Origin: G963674665 sp964609625
GTDB taxonomy: Bacteria; Desulfobacterota; Desulfovibrionia; Desulfovibrionales; Desulfovibrionaceae
Length of the DNA: 64,000 nucleotides
Assembly: GCA_964609625.1 (NCBI GenBank)
Contig: CAZSRS010000004.1
Location: forward strand, 1-64,000
Reading direction: 5' to 3'
Below are positions 1 to 9,966 of the stretch, one piece after another; the first letter of the stretch is position 1; each line of letters begins with the position of its first letter. The translations under genes and the position numbers were made by a program. The notes below the pieces were generated by a model. That model saw only the letters and a program-made list of their open reading frames with translations, was not told the DNA's origin and did no database searches.

Positions 1-209
1 CCGTGTTCCAAAAAAAGGGCTTGCTGCTCTCCATCCCGGACGCCATCGCCTGGGTCCTGGAGACACGCTACCTACAGGGCGACAACCCGGTGCGTTCCAA
101 CCCCTCAAACGGCCTGCTGCGCGAGCACTGCCCCGACTGCGGCGAGGTCCTGGTCTTCGAGGAGGGGTGCCATATCTGCAAGGCTTGCGGGTTCACCAAA
201 TGCGGATAA
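1..209 (+). CDS. nrdJ: Vitamin B12-dependent ribonucleotide reductase, C-terminal end (partial)
   Basis: Only the last 68 or so codons are inside the window; the frame is open at the left edge, so the true start lies upstream. The tail ends in a zinc-ribbon-like cysteine pattern (CPDCGE, then CHICKACG, ending KCG), which is characteristic of the C-terminus of adenosylcobalamin-dependent class II ribonucleotide reductases, where the terminal cysteines are thought to re-reduce the active-site disulfide. The enzyme makes deoxyribonucleotides independently of oxygen, which fits an anaerobe. The family call rests on this tail alone, without the catalytic barrel. Confidence 0.8.
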   Translation, partial: VFQKKGLLLSIPDAIAWVLETRYLQGDNPVRSNPSNGLLREHCPDCGEVLVFEEGCHICKACGFTKCG

Positions 210-225
210 CCGCATTGCGATCATA

Positions 226-253
226 TTGTCCTGCCTCGTGAACATGCTACAAG
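226..253 (+). promoter_or_regulatory. Possible sigma-70 promoter for the GNAT gene
   Basis: TTGTCC and TACAAG are separated by 16 bases, about 58 bases before the acetyltransferase start. An 8-base direct repeat CGCATTGC flanks the promoter (near 211 and 267). The match is moderate and unsupported by any transcript evidence. Confidence 0.3.
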
Positions 254-311
254 ACGGCAATATCGCATTGCTGTTCTACTGTTAACGACCGCCCCTGAAA
301 AAGGTTTGTGC

Positions 312-820
312 ATGACCGATCACGTTTCCATCCGCACCGCCACCAGCGCCGACATCCCCCTGCTGCTGGAGTTCATCCTGGGGCTGGCCCGCTACGAACA
401 CCTGGAGCACTGCGTCAGCGCCAGCGAAGAACAACTCCGCCAGACACTCTTTGGTGAGCGCCCCTTTGCCGAGGCGCTCATCGCAGCGGTTGCCGACATC
501 CCGGCCGGATTCGCCCTGTTTTTCCATAATTATTCCACATTTCTTGCCAAACCCGGCCTCTTTGTGGAAGATGTCTTTGTGCTTCCCGAGTACCGACGCC
601 GCGGCATCGGCCAGGCCCTGTTCGCGGCCGTGGCCGAGATCGCGGCCCAGCGCGACTGTGGCCGGATGGAATGGGCCGTACTGGACTGGAACGCCCCGGC
701 CATCGCGTTCTACGAGAACCTCGGCGCGGAGGTACTGCCCGACTGGCGCGTGTGCAGGATGCACCCTTCGGCCATGCGCGTCCTTGCAGAAAAGGGCCGA
801 ACACCCATGGAGTGTGCTTG

Positions 821-821
<1 letters not shown>
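312..821 (+). CDS. GNAT family N-acetyltransferase
   Basis: Predicted 169-residue acetyl-CoA-dependent N-acetyltransferase. The fold markers are present: a beta-4 strand reading LFVEDVFVLPEYRRRGIGQALF (the RRRGIG acetyl-CoA pyrophosphate loop) and the C-terminal segment MEWAVLDWNAPAIAFYENLGA. This pattern is close to the spermidine/thialysine acetyltransferase branch (diamine acetyltransferases), but the substrate cannot be fixed from sequence. I chose ATG at 312 rather than the TTG at 306 because an A/G-rich ribosome site (AAAAAGG) lies 7-8 bases upstream. Its stop overlaps the ftsE start (TGATG), so it is probably translationally coupled to ftsE. Confidence 0.85.
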
Positions 822-1486
<665 letters not shown>

Positions 1487-1577
1487 CCACTCCCCCGGCC
1501 TGTCGTATCAAAAGGATACGCCCGGAGGCACACTGCTCCTCCAGGGTTGAACCATTGACCACCCGTACGGACGCGAC

Positions 1578-2453
1578 ATGCATACGATCCAACGCCTGCT
1601 GTTGCGCGGCATCAAGGACCTGGCCCTGCACCCCTGGGCACAGGCCCTGACCTTTGCGGCAGTGACCCTGGTGGCCTTCCTCGGCGGACTCTTCCTCCTG
1701 GTGCTGCACAACCTTGACGAGGAACTCAGGCGGGTGCGCGGCGACGTGGTCTATCAGATCTATTGGCGCGTGGACGCCCCTGTCCTGGAAGTCCGCGACC
1801 AATGGCGCCGCCTGGAGGGCGCGGAGCACCTCGTGCAGATCGAGACCTTCACGCCGGAGCAGGCGGTGGGAGAACTGGGCAAGAAACTCGGCCAGGACAT
1901 GGACTTACAGTGGCTGCAGAACGAGCAGTTGCTCCCTCCCACGGCCATGCTTTCCTTCGCCCCACCAAACGGGGGCGATGAGCAATGGCGGGAGGAGACC
2001 TACAAGACGCTCGCGGCCCTGGAGCACGTCCAAGAGGTGCATATCAACTCCCTGGGCACGGACTTGGCCGGTTCCTGGTCCCGCGCCAGCCACCGCCTGC
2101 TCTGGCCTCTGGTGGTCTTCCTCGCCCTGGTCATGGCCCTGGTGGTGGGCAACACCATCAGGCTGTCCATGCTCTCGCGCAAGGAGGAGATCGAGATCCT
2201 CAAGCTGGTGGGCGCACGAGACTGGTACATCCAGTTGCCGCTTTTCGTCACCGGCGCCGTACAGGGATTTGCCGGCAGCGTGCTGGCCCTGATCATGCTC
2301 AAGATCGTCCAGGCCTCGTTCGCGGGTTTTCTCGACGTGCCGCCGCTTCTGGTGCGGATACGCTTCCTACCACTGGACCAGGCCCTGCTGCTGGTCTTCG
2401 TGCTCACTTCCGTGGCCTTGCTGAGCAGCATGGCCGCTGTGCGTGGCAGGTGA
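1578..2453 (+). CDS. ftsX: Cell-division protein FtsX (permease-like)
   Basis: A 291-residue inner-membrane protein of the FtsX/MacB-like family. Hydrophobic segments are visible near residues 22-44, about 172-195, 215-245 and 262-285, with a periplasmic domain between the first two, the classical four-helix FtsX topology. The cytoplasmic segment MLSRKEEIEILKLVGA, just after the second helix, is the conserved FtsX coupling motif that contacts FtsE. The location directly behind ftsE supports the call. The protein has no ATPase motifs of its own. The 91-base gap to ftsE contains no obvious promoter. Confidence 0.92.
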   Translation: MHTIQRLLLRGIKDLALHPWAQALTFAAVTLVAFLGGLFLLVLHNLDEELRRVRGDVVYQIYWRVDAPVLEVRDQWRRLEGAEHLVQIETFTPEQAVGELGKKLGQDMDLQWLQNEQLLPPTAMLSFAPPNGGDEQWREETYKTLAALEHVQEVHINSLGTDLAGSWSRASHRLLWPLVVFLALVMALVVGNTIRLSMLSRKEEIEILKLVGARDWYIQLPLFVTGAVQGFAGSVLALIMLKIVQASFAGFLDVPPLLVRIRFLPLDQALLLVFVLTSVALLSSMAAVRGR

Positions 2454-2507
2454 GACCGCCCCGCCGTTATGGATTAAAACCGCTTTGCGGAAACATAAGG
2501 AGTAGTC

Positions 2508-4172
2508 ATGCGCAGTGACAAAATGACCCACGGACTGGAAAAGGCGCCCCACCGCTCCCTGATGTACGCCCTGGGGCTGACCCGCGAGGAAATACGGCGC
2601 CCCCTGGTGGGCGTGGTCAACAGCAAGAACGAGATCGTGCCCGGACACATCCACTTGCAGACCATCGCGGACGCGGTCAAGGCCGGCGTACGCATGGCCG
2701 GAGGCACGCCACTGGAGTTTCCGGTCATCGGTGTCTGCGACGGCTTGGCCATGAACCACGAGGGCATGCGCTTCAGCCTGCCCAGCCGCGAGATCATCGC
2801 CGACTCCATCGAGATCATGGCTTCGGCCCACCCCTTCGACGCCCTGGTGCTGATCCCCAACTGCGACAAGGTGGTGCCTGGCATGCTCATGGCCATGTTG
2901 CGGCTGAACATCCCGGCCATCATCGTCAGCGGCGGCCCCATGTACGCCGGCCGCTGGCGGGGCAATTCCCTGGACCTGGTCACCATGTTCGAGGCCGTGG
3001 GCCGGGTCAAACGCGGCGAACTCTCCGAGGACGATCTCGAGGACATGGCCTCCTGCGCCTGCCCGGGCTGCGGCTCCTGCGCCGGCATGTTCACGGCCAA
3101 CTCCATGAACTGCCTCTCCGAGGCCATCGGCCTGGCCCTGCCGGGCAACGGCACCGTGCCCGCGCCCACGGCGGAACGCGTGCGCCTGGCCAAGGCCGCC
3201 GGCATGAAGGTCATGGATATCCTGGAAAAGAATATCACACCCCGCGACATCGTCACCCCCCGGAGCCTCAGGAACGCCGTGGCCGTGGACATGGCCCTGG
3301 GCTGCTCCACCAACACCGTGCTGCACCTTCCCGCCGTGTTTGCCGAGGCCGGCCTGGAGCTTGGCCTGGAGCTGTTCGACGAGATCAGCCGCGGTACGCC
3401 CAACCTCTGCAAGCTCTCGCCCGCGGGTGAGCACCACATCGAGGACCTGTACCGCGCCGGCGGCATTCAGGCCGTGATGCGCGAATTGTCCTCCGCCGGG
3501 CTCCTGGACCTAGGCGTGCTCACGGCCACGGGCCTGACCCTGGGCGAAAACCTCGACACCCTGGGGGCCAAGGTCACGGACAGCGAGGTCATCCGCCCCG
3601 TGTCTTCGCCCTATGCAACGCAGGGCGGCATCGCCATCCTCAGGGGCAGCCTGGCGCCCGAGGGCGCGGTGGTCAAGCAGAGCGCAGTGACGCCGGAGAT
3701 GATGGTGCGCACCGGCACGGCCAGGGTCTTCGAGTGCGAGGAGGATGCCGTCTCGGCCATCCTGGGCGACACAATCCGCCCCGGCGACGTGGTGCTCATC
3801 CGCAACGAAGGTCCCAAGGGCGGACCCGGCATGCGCGAGATGCTCACTCCCACCTCGGCCATTTCCGGCATGGGGCTGGGCGGCTCCGTGGCCCTGATCA
3901 CCGACGGACGCTTCAGTGGCGGGACCAGGGGCGCGGCCATCGGCCACGTGGCCCCGGAGGCCGCTGAGGGCGGTCCCATCGCCTTGGTCCAGGAAGGGGA
4001 CCAGATCGCCATCGACATCCCCGGCAGAAAGCTGGACCTCCTGGTGTCCGAGGAGGAGATGGCCGAGCGCCGCAAGGCGTATGCGCCGCGGACCACAGAG
4101 CCCGCATCGCCCCTGCTGCGTCGCTACGCCAGGCAGGTCTCCTCGGCCCCTTTGGGCGCGGTGTGGAAATAG
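2508..4172 (+). CDS. ilvD: Dihydroxy-acid dehydratase
   Basis: A 554-residue IlvD/Edd family enzyme that dehydrates 2,3-dihydroxy acids to 2-keto acids in valine, isoleucine and pantothenate synthesis. Family markers are NCDKVVPGM, the iron-sulfur/Mg region CACPGCGSCAGMFTANSMNC, GCSTNTVLHLPA, and SVALITDGRFSGG near the C-terminus with the catalytic serine region. The conserved cysteines are all present. Length matches the family (550-620). A good ribosome site (AAGGAG) lies 8 bases before the ATG. The gene sits alone in the pathway here; ilvE is 36 kb away in the same window. Confidence 0.95.
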   Translation: MRSDKMTHGLEKAPHRSLMYALGLTREEIRRPLVGVVNSKNEIVPGHIHLQTIADAVKAGVRMAGGTPLEFPVIGVCDGLAMNHEGMRFSLPSREIIADSIEIMASAHPFDALVLIPNCDKVVPGMLMAMLRLNIPAIIVSGGPMYAGRWRGNSLDLVTMFEAVGRVKRGELSEDDLEDMASCACPGCGSCAGMFTANSMNCLSEAIGLALPGNGTVPAPTAERVRLAKAAGMKVMDILEKNITPRDIVTPRSLRNAVAVDMALGCSTNTVLHLPAVFAEAGLELGLELFDEISRGTPNLCKLSPAGEHHIEDLYRAGGIQAVMRELSSAGLLDLGVLTATGLTLGENLDTLGAKVTDSEVIRPVSSPYATQGGIAILRGSLAPEGAVVKQSAVTPEMMVRTGTARVFECEEDAVSAILGDTIRPGDVVLIRNEGPKGGPGMREMLTPTSAISGMGLGGSVALITDGRFSGGTRGAAIGHVAPEAAEGGPIALVQEGDQIAIDIPGRKLDLLVSEEEMAERRKAYAPRTTEPASPLLRRYARQVSSAPLGAVWK

Positions 4173-4185
4173 ACGACAATCCTTG

Positions 4186-4206
4186 GGGGCTTCTCCGAAG
4201 CCCCCC
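4186..4206 (+). terminator. GC-rich hairpin after ilvD
   Basis: A perfect 9-base stem (GGGGGCTTC / GAAGCCCCC) with a 3-base loop starts 13 bases after the ilvD stop. There is no following T-run, so it may be a weak terminator or an mRNA 3'-end stabiliser rather than a classical intrinsic terminator. Confidence 0.4.
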
Positions 4207-4233
4207 GGGTGAACGCTGTACACGGGGCACCGC

Positions 4234-4992
4234 ATGTGGGACGAAAAAGCCGTTGCACGCTATGAGAACTGGTTCCAGACCAGGGAGGGCAGTTTTGCCT
4301 ACATGGCGGAAAAACGGCTGATCTCCAGCATGATCTCGGGTTGGCCCCGCAGGGGGCATTCGCTGCTGGAAATCGGCTGCGGCACGGGTCTGTTCCTGGA
4401 GGCGTTCTGGGAAGCCGGTTTCGACATCTCTGGCCTGGACCGCTCCCAAGCCATGTTGGACGCCGCCAGGCAGCGCCTGGGCAACCGCGCGGACCTGCAC
4501 CTCGGCAACGCCGAATGCCTGCCTTTCGAGGACAGAGAGTTCGACTTCGTGGCTCTGCTGACCATGCTGGAATTCCTGGACGACCCCCTGGCCGTGCTAC
4601 GCGAGGCCTACCGCGTTGCCAGGAAGGGCCTGGTGGTAGCCTTCCTGAATAAATTCTCCCTCTACTACCTCTCCCACGGCCTGGAGCTGCCCTTCTTGCG
4701 GCTCTCCACACTGCGGCAGGCGCGCTGGCGCTCCCCGTGGGAAATGCGCAAGCTTCTCCAGCAGGCCACCGAGCGCAAGCACGTGGTGCTGCGCTCGGTG
4801 TTGCCCGGCCCCATGTGGAGTTGGCGCCGGACGCCCCCCCTGCACTGGCTGAACCGCAGCGTCACGCCGCTGTGTCTCGGCGCCTACTGCGGCGCCAGGG
4901 TCGATCTCTTCGAGTCCGCACCACTGACTCCCCTGCTGCTGTTCTCCTCGGAAAAGCGTGTGGTCAACCGACCCGCCCAGGCCACCTTTTGA
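4234..4992 (+). CDS. Class I SAM-dependent methyltransferase
   Basis: A 252-residue predicted methyltransferase. The SAM-binding motif I is LLEIGCGTGLFLEAF (about residues 44-58), followed by the acidic motif II in ISGLDRSQAMLDAARQRL and motif IV in FDFVALLTMLEFLDDP, where the LEF in place of LEH is typical of Methyltransf_11 proteins. The C-terminal half lacks a recognisable substrate domain, so the substrate is unknown. The gene stands between ilvD and hisS on the same strand with hairpins on both sides, suggesting it may be its own transcription unit. Confidence 0.8.
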   Translation: MWDEKAVARYENWFQTREGSFAYMAEKRLISSMISGWPRRGHSLLEIGCGTGLFLEAFWEAGFDISGLDRSQAMLDAARQRLGNRADLHLGNAECLPFEDREFDFVALLTMLEFLDDPLAVLREAYRVARKGLVVAFLNKFSLYYLSHGLELPFLRLSTLRQARWRSPWEMRKLLQQATERKHVVLRSVLPGPMWSWRRTPPLHWLNRSVTPLCLGAYCGARVDLFESAPLTPLLLFSSEKRVVNRPAQATF

Positions 4993-5051
4993 CAAGCGCC
5001 GCGTGTTGGTCTAACGAGAAACGTTTTCCCGGCCCATCCGACGCTCCATGA

Positions 5052-5072
5052 CCGGCCGCGACCAGCGGCCGG
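5052..5072 (+). terminator. Hairpin between the methyltransferase and hisS
   Basis: An 8-base perfect stem CCGGCCGC / GCGGCCGG with loop GACCA. It is followed by CCTT rather than a clear T-run. A smaller hairpin (GGAGC / GCTCC) follows at about 5087-5101. The structure lies within the open frame upstream of hisS, which argues that translation of hisS starts downstream of it. Confidence 0.4.
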
Positions 5073-5140
5073 GCCTTGACCCGTCGGAGCGAAGCGCTCC
5101 ACGACAACCCCGGATGCATGACCAACCACACGCAAGCGAC

Positions 5141-6406
5141 ATGACCACCTACACCAAAATCAAGGGCTTTGCCGACCAGTTCGGCGATGACGCCCATTGT
5201 CTGCAACGCATGGAGAACGCGGCCCGCGAGGTTTTCGGCCGCCACGGCTTCGGCGAGTTGCGTACCCCGATCCTGGAAAAGACCGAACTCTTCTACCGTT
5301 CCATCGGCGACGAGACCGACGTGGTCCAGAAGGAGATGTACACCTTTCCGGACCGCAAGGGCCGCTCCCTGACCCTCAGGCCCGAAGCCACGGCCGGGGT
5401 CATGCGCGCCTTCATCGAGAACAAGCTGCACACCCGCGAGCAGGTCACCAGGGTCTTCACTATCGGTCCCATGTTCCGCTACGAGCGCCCCCAGAAGGGA
5501 AGGTTGCGCCAGTTCCACCAGATCAACGCCGAGTGCCTGGGGCCGGGCGAGCCCGCCGCCGACGCCGAAACCGTGCTCATGCTCATGCAATTCTTCCAAC
5601 GCCTGAGTATCGGCAACCTGCGCCTGGAGCTTAACAGCCTGGGCTGCCGCGACTGCCGCCCCACCTTTCATCAGGCCCTCAGGGAGCACTTCGCGGCCCT
5701 CGACCGGGACGCGCTCTGCGAGGACTGCCGCCGCCGAGCCGACTCCAACCCTTTGCGCGTGCTGGACTGCAAGGTTCCGACATGCAAGGAGTTGGTCAAG
5801 GACGCGCCCTCCCTAGGGGAGCATCTCTGCGAGGCCTGCACCACGCATTTCGTCGAGGTGCGCGCCATCCTCGACGCCTGCGGCCAGGGCTACGTGCTCA
5901 ACCCCAGGCTGGTGCGCGGCCTGGACTACTACACCCGCACCACCTTCGAGGTGGTCTCCGAGGATATCGGGGCCCAGTCCTCTGTTGCAGGAGGGGGACG
6001 CTATGACGGCCTGATTCGCGACCTTGGCGGCCCGGACCTCCCGGGTGTGGGCTTCGCCATCGGCATGGAGCGGCTCATGCCGCTGCTGCCCCAGGCGCCT
6101 GAGCGACCCCTGGACTTTTTTCTGGCCCTGCTTGCCCCCGAGGCTGCAACCCAGGCCATGGTCCTGGCCAGCCGGCTGCGAGGGTTGGGACTGCGCGGCT
6201 CGGTGGCCTACGCCGCATCGAGCATGAAGAGCCAGATGCGCCAGGCGGACAAGAGCGGAGCGGCCTGGTGCCTGATCCTCGGCGAGAATGAGGCCCGCGA
6301 GGGCCGCATCCAGTGCAAGCACATGGGCACGGGGCAACAGGCAGCCCTGCGCCTCGACGATCCACAATCCATCCACGACCACATCGTGCAGCAGGAGCTG
6401 GCATAG
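5141..6406 (+). CDS. hisS: Histidine--tRNA ligase
   Basis: A 421-residue class II aminoacyl-tRNA synthetase charging tRNA-His. Recognised segments are the N-terminal KIKGFADQFGDDA, motif 2 region FTIGPMFRYERPQKGRLRQFHQ, the histidine-specific signature LVRGLDYYTRTTFEV, and motif 3 GVGFAIGMERL, then the C-terminal anticodon-binding domain. The frame stays open back to 5048, but MTTYTKIKGF at 5141 gives the standard HisRS length; ATG at 5114 is an alternative. The stop is 3 bases before aspS, so the two synthetases are co-translated, as in many bacteria. Confidence 0.95.
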   Translation: MTTYTKIKGFADQFGDDAHCLQRMENAAREVFGRHGFGELRTPILEKTELFYRSIGDETDVVQKEMYTFPDRKGRSLTLRPEATAGVMRAFIENKLHTREQVTRVFTIGPMFRYERPQKGRLRQFHQINAECLGPGEPAADAETVLMLMQFFQRLSIGNLRLELNSLGCRDCRPTFHQALREHFAALDRDALCEDCRRRADSNPLRVLDCKVPTCKELVKDAPSLGEHLCEACTTHFVEVRAILDACGQGYVLNPRLVRGLDYYTRTTFEVVSEDIGAQSSVAGGGRYDGLIRDLGGPDLPGVGFAIGMERLMPLLPQAPERPLDFFLALLAPEAATQAMVLASRLRGLGLRGSVAYAASSMKSQMRQADKSGAAWCLILGENEAREGRIQCKHMGTGQQAALRLDDPQSIHDHIVQQELA

Positions 6407-6409
6407 GCC

Positions 6410-8281
6410 ATGGCAGAATACGACATCCAGAAAGAGCACCGCAAACTGCTCCAATCCCTCGGCGACTGGCAACGGACGCACTCCTGCAACGCTCTGACTG
6501 CCGGACAGATCGACACCGAAGTCTGCCTCATGGGCTGGGTCCAGTTCAGGCGCGACCACGGCGGCCTGATCTTCATCGACCTGCGCGACCGCGAAGGCTT
6601 GACACAGGTGGTCTTCAGCCCCGAGGAGAGCCCTGAGGCACATGAACGCGCCCATTTGCTGCGCACCGAATACGTGCTGGCCGTCAAGGGTCGAGTGCGC
6701 GCCCGCCCCGAGGGCATGCGCAACCCCAACCTGACCACCGGGGACATCGAGGTGGTGGTCCTGGACTGGAAGCTACTGAACACCTCCAAGACCACTCCCT
6801 TTCTCATCGAGGACCGTGTGGATGTGGCCGAGAGCCTACGCCTGCAATACCGCTACCTGGACCTGCGGCGCCCCGGCATGACCCGGAACATCAGGCTCAG
6901 GCACCTGGCGGCACAGGCTGCCCGCGCCTACCTCAACTCACAGAATTTTCTGGAAATCGAGACCCCTTGCCTGACCAAGAGCACGCCCGAGGGCGCGCGC
7001 GACTTCCTTGTGCCCAGCCGCGTCAACCAGGGCCAGTTCTTCGCCCTGCCTCAGTCTCCCCAGCTCTTCAAGCAGATGTGCATGGTGGCCGGCCTGGACC
7101 GCTACTATCAGATCTGTCGCTGCTTCCGTGACGAGGACCTGCGCGCCGACCGCCAGCCTGAGTTCACCCAGATCGACATGGAAATGAGCTTCGTAGACGA
7201 GGAGCAGGTCATGTCCATTGCCGAGGGGCTGCTGCGACGCATCTTCAAGGACGCCCTGGGTCTGGACATCCCCGTGCCCTTTCCACGCATGCACTATGAC
7301 GAGGCCATCGGCAAGTACGGTCTGGATCGCCCGGACACCCGTTTCGGTCTGCATCTCACCGACGTCACCCACGTGGTACGCGACTCAGGCTTCCGCGTGT
7401 TCGCCAAGGCCGAGCTGGTAAAGGGTCTGCGCGTACCCGGAGGGGGCGAGTTGACGCGCAAGGAGATCGACGACCTTACCGAGTTCGTGAAGATCTACGG
7501 AGCCCAAGGCCTGGCCTGGATCAAGGTCAAGGAGGGCGAGTGGCAGTCGCCCTTTGCCAAGTTCCTCAGCCAGGAGGAGCGCGACGGCCTGGCCCGCGAG
7601 CTGGGCCTCGAAGTGGGCGATATCATCTTTTTCCAGGCCGGCCCGGCGGACATGGTCAACACCGCCTTGGGTTACCTGCGACTGCAACTGGGCAAGCGCA
7701 TGGGGCTCATCGACGAAAGCGCCTATGCCTTCGTCTGGGTCACGGACTTCCCGCTCTTCGAGTGGGCACCCGAGGAGAAACGCTGGGTGGCTAGGCACCA
7801 CCCCTTCACCTCGGTCCAGGAAGGGCAGCGCGAACTCCTGCGCGGTGACCCCGGCGCCTGCCGGGCCAGGGCCTATGACGTGGTGCTCAACGGCTACGAG
7901 ATCGGCGGCGGTTCCATCCGCATCCACGACCGCGACTCCCAGATGGAGATGTTCGAGGCCCTGGGGCTTACCGAGGGCGAATCCCACTACAAGTTCGAGT
8001 TCCTGCTCCAGGCACTGGAGTACGGCGCCCCGCCGCATGGCGGCATCGCCTTCGGCCTGGACAGGCTTGTCATGCTCCTGTGCCGCACCGAGTCCATCCG
8101 CGACGTCATCGCCTTCCCCAAGACCCAGAAGGCCACCTGCATGCTCACCGAGGCCCCGGACTTCGTGGACAACAAGCAGTTGCGCGACCTGGGCATCCGG
8201 CTGCGCGACCCCAGGAAAAAGGAAATCCCGTCGGGCGAGGAAGAATCCGGGCAGGAAGATACCGACAACGGCGAAGCCTGA
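6410..8281 (+). CDS. aspS: Aspartate--tRNA ligase
   Basis: A 623-residue class II synthetase of the bacterial type. The N-terminal OB-fold anticodon domain reads VCLMGWVQFRRDHGGLIFIDLRDREG; class II motif 2 is in YYQICRCFRDEDLRADRQPEFTQID; the bacterial GAD insertion occupies roughly residues 290-420; motif 3 is GGIAFGLDRLVMLL. The C-terminus carries about 20 extra acidic residues (SGEEESGQEDTD) beyond the usual end. Whether it is discriminating or also charges tRNA-Asn cannot be decided without checking for asnS and gatCAB elsewhere in the genome. It directly follows hisS. Confidence 0.95.
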   Translation: MAEYDIQKEHRKLLQSLGDWQRTHSCNALTAGQIDTEVCLMGWVQFRRDHGGLIFIDLRDREGLTQVVFSPEESPEAHERAHLLRTEYVLAVKGRVRARPEGMRNPNLTTGDIEVVVLDWKLLNTSKTTPFLIEDRVDVAESLRLQYRYLDLRRPGMTRNIRLRHLAAQAARAYLNSQNFLEIETPCLTKSTPEGARDFLVPSRVNQGQFFALPQSPQLFKQMCMVAGLDRYYQICRCFRDEDLRADRQPEFTQIDMEMSFVDEEQVMSIAEGLLRRIFKDALGLDIPVPFPRMHYDEAIGKYGLDRPDTRFGLHLTDVTHVVRDSGFRVFAKAELVKGLRVPGGGELTRKEIDDLTEFVKIYGAQGLAWIKVKEGEWQSPFAKFLSQEERDGLARELGLEVGDIIFFQAGPADMVNTALGYLRLQLGKRMGLIDESAYAFVWVTDFPLFEWAPEEKRWVARHHPFTSVQEGQRELLRGDPGACRARAYDVVLNGYEIGGGSIRIHDRDSQMEMFEALGLTEGESHYKFEFLLQALEYGAPPHGGIAFGLDRLVMLLCRTESIRDVIAFPKTQKATCMLTEAPDFVDNKQLRDLGIRLRDPRKKEIPSGEEESGQEDTDNGEA

Positions 8282-8355
8282 TGCGGATTTGCCATACCCA
8301 CGACCGTGCTTATATGTCTGTAATGACATATGCAAAGCCGGAGAATTGATGCGCC

Positions 8356-8883
8356 ATGCTCGAAATACTGACACACCCTGACGACCGCCTGCGGGAGCGT
8401 TCCGCAGAAATCATGGAGATCACGCCCGAGTTGCGTGAATTCATCGGCATGATGGTGGAGACCATGTACGAGGGCAACGGCATCGGCTTGGCCGCACCCC
8501 AGGTGGACCGGCGGCAGCGCCTCATCGTGGTGGACATCACTGGCCCGGAGCAACGCACGGGGCTCATGGTCCTGCTCAACCCCGTGCTTCAGGCGCTGGA
8601 AGGCGAGATCGAATCCGACGAGGGCTGCCTCAGCGTGCCCAATATCCGCACCGTGGTCCCGCGTGCGGAAAAGGTCGTGCTCCAGGCCCTGGATCTCACC
8701 GACTTCAAGAACGGCGAGCCCGAGGAAGTGACCATCCATACCGACGGCCTGCTGGCCATCTGCCTGCAGCATGAAATTGACCACCTGGACGGCAGGCTCA
8801 TCGTGGACCACATGAGCCGCCTCAAACGCTCCCTGTACGAAAAGAAAGCCCTGAAATGGAAGAAAAAAGCGGAACAAGACTAA
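8356..8883 (+). CDS. def: Peptide deformylase
   Basis: A 175-residue metalloenzyme that removes the formyl group from nascent proteins. All three signature motifs are present: GNGIGLAAPQ (residues 41-49), EGCLSVP (Cys91 as metal ligand) and QHEIDHLDG (His139, Glu140, His143). The lysine-rich C-terminal tail (KKALKWKKKAEQ) overlaps the start of fmt by 28 bases, so the two genes of formyl-methionine metabolism are translationally coupled. Confidence 0.95.
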   Translation: MLEILTHPDDRLRERSAEIMEITPELREFIGMMVETMYEGNGIGLAAPQVDRRQRLIVVDITGPEQRTGLMVLLNPVLQALEGEIESDEGCLSVPNIRTVVPRAEKVVLQALDLTDFKNGEPEEVTIHTDGLLAICLQHEIDHLDGRLIVDHMSRLKRSLYEKKALKWKKKAEQD

Positions 8884-9851
8884 AGACCGTGTTCATGGGC
8901 ACCCCGGCCTTTGCGGCCTCCATCCTGGGAGCCCTGACCCGCTGGGACGGCTGCGAAATCGTGGGCGTCTACACCCAGCCCGACAGACCCGCGGGGCGTG
9001 GCCGCGATCTGCGACCGTCCGAAGTCAAGCAATCGGCCCTGGCCAAGGGGCTGGCCGTATACCAGCCCGTCAGCCTGAAGGACCCGGCCGTGCTGGCGGA
9101 GTTCGCCGCCCTGAAGCCCGACGTGGCCGTGGTGGCGGCCTACGGTCTGATCCTGCCCCAGGCCGTGCTGAACATCCCCAGGCTCGGCTGCGTCAACGTC
9201 CATGCCTCGCTGCTGCCCAAACACCGTGGCGCCGCGCCCATCCAGCGCAGCATCCTGGCCGGCGACGTGGTCACCGGCATCACCATCATGCAGATGGACG
9301 CTGGCCTGGACACCGGCGGCATCCTCAGCCAGCGCGCCCTTGGTATCGGTCTGGAGGACACCGCCACCACCCTGCACGAGCAGCTCGCGGAACTCGGCGC
9401 CACTCTGCTGGTGGAGACACTGGCCCGCCTGGCCGCCGGCGGTGTACAGCCCATCCCCCAGGACGAGGCCAAGGCCACCTATGCCGCCAAGCTGTGCAAG
9501 GAGGAGGGCTTGGTGGACTTCACCCGCCCCGTGTTGGAGGTGCACAACAGGATACGCGCCATGCACCCCTGGCCCGGCGCCTTTGTCTTCTGGGATCAGC
9601 CCGGCGGCGGGAAACGCGTCAAACTGTCCCTGCACCCCGGCGGGATCGGACCTTCTCTCGAAGAATTCGGAAAACATGACGAATGCGGCGCCCCGGTCAT
9701 GCCCGGCATGTTCCTTGGCCTATACGAGGACTGCCTGGCGGTGGCCTGTGCGGACAGGCTCTACCTGCTGCCCGGTGTGACGCCGGAGAATAAAAAATAC
9801 CTGGACGCGCGCTCCTTCTTCAACGGCTACATGGCGCGTTGTTCCAGTTGA
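8856..9851 (+). CDS. fmt: Methionyl-tRNA formyltransferase
   Basis: A 331-residue enzyme that formylates initiator Met-tRNA using 10-formyl-tetrahydrofolate. The N-terminal catalytic domain shows KTVFMGTPAFAA, the family signature CVNVHASLLPKHRGAAPI (Asn/His/catalytic region) and TGITIMQMDAGLDTG; the C-terminal OB-fold follows. The only good start in frame is ATG 8856, inside the end of def, giving a 10-residue extension before the usual N-terminus; GTG at 8889 is the other possibility. Pairing with def is a conserved arrangement. Confidence 0.94.
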   Translation: MEEKSGTRLKTVFMGTPAFAASILGALTRWDGCEIVGVYTQPDRPAGRGRDLRPSEVKQSALAKGLAVYQPVSLKDPAVLAEFAALKPDVAVVAAYGLILPQAVLNIPRLGCVNVHASLLPKHRGAAPIQRSILAGDVVTGITIMQMDAGLDTGGILSQRALGIGLEDTATTLHEQLAELGATLLVETLARLAAGGVQPIPQDEAKATYAAKLCKEEGLVDFTRPVLEVHNRIRAMHPWPGAFVFWDQPGGGKRVKLSLHPGGIGPSLEEFGKHDECGAPVMPGMFLGLYEDCLAVACADRLYLLPGVTPENKKYLDARSFFNGYMARCSS

Positions 9852-9966
9852 TAGCCCTTTTCCGCTCCTTGCCCCCCGCGTTGCTCCGCCCCTTCCTTTG
9901 AGCCCCGGTTGATGCTATCCTGAACGGAACAATTGTGAACCGCAGGAAAAATTTCAGGACACGCCC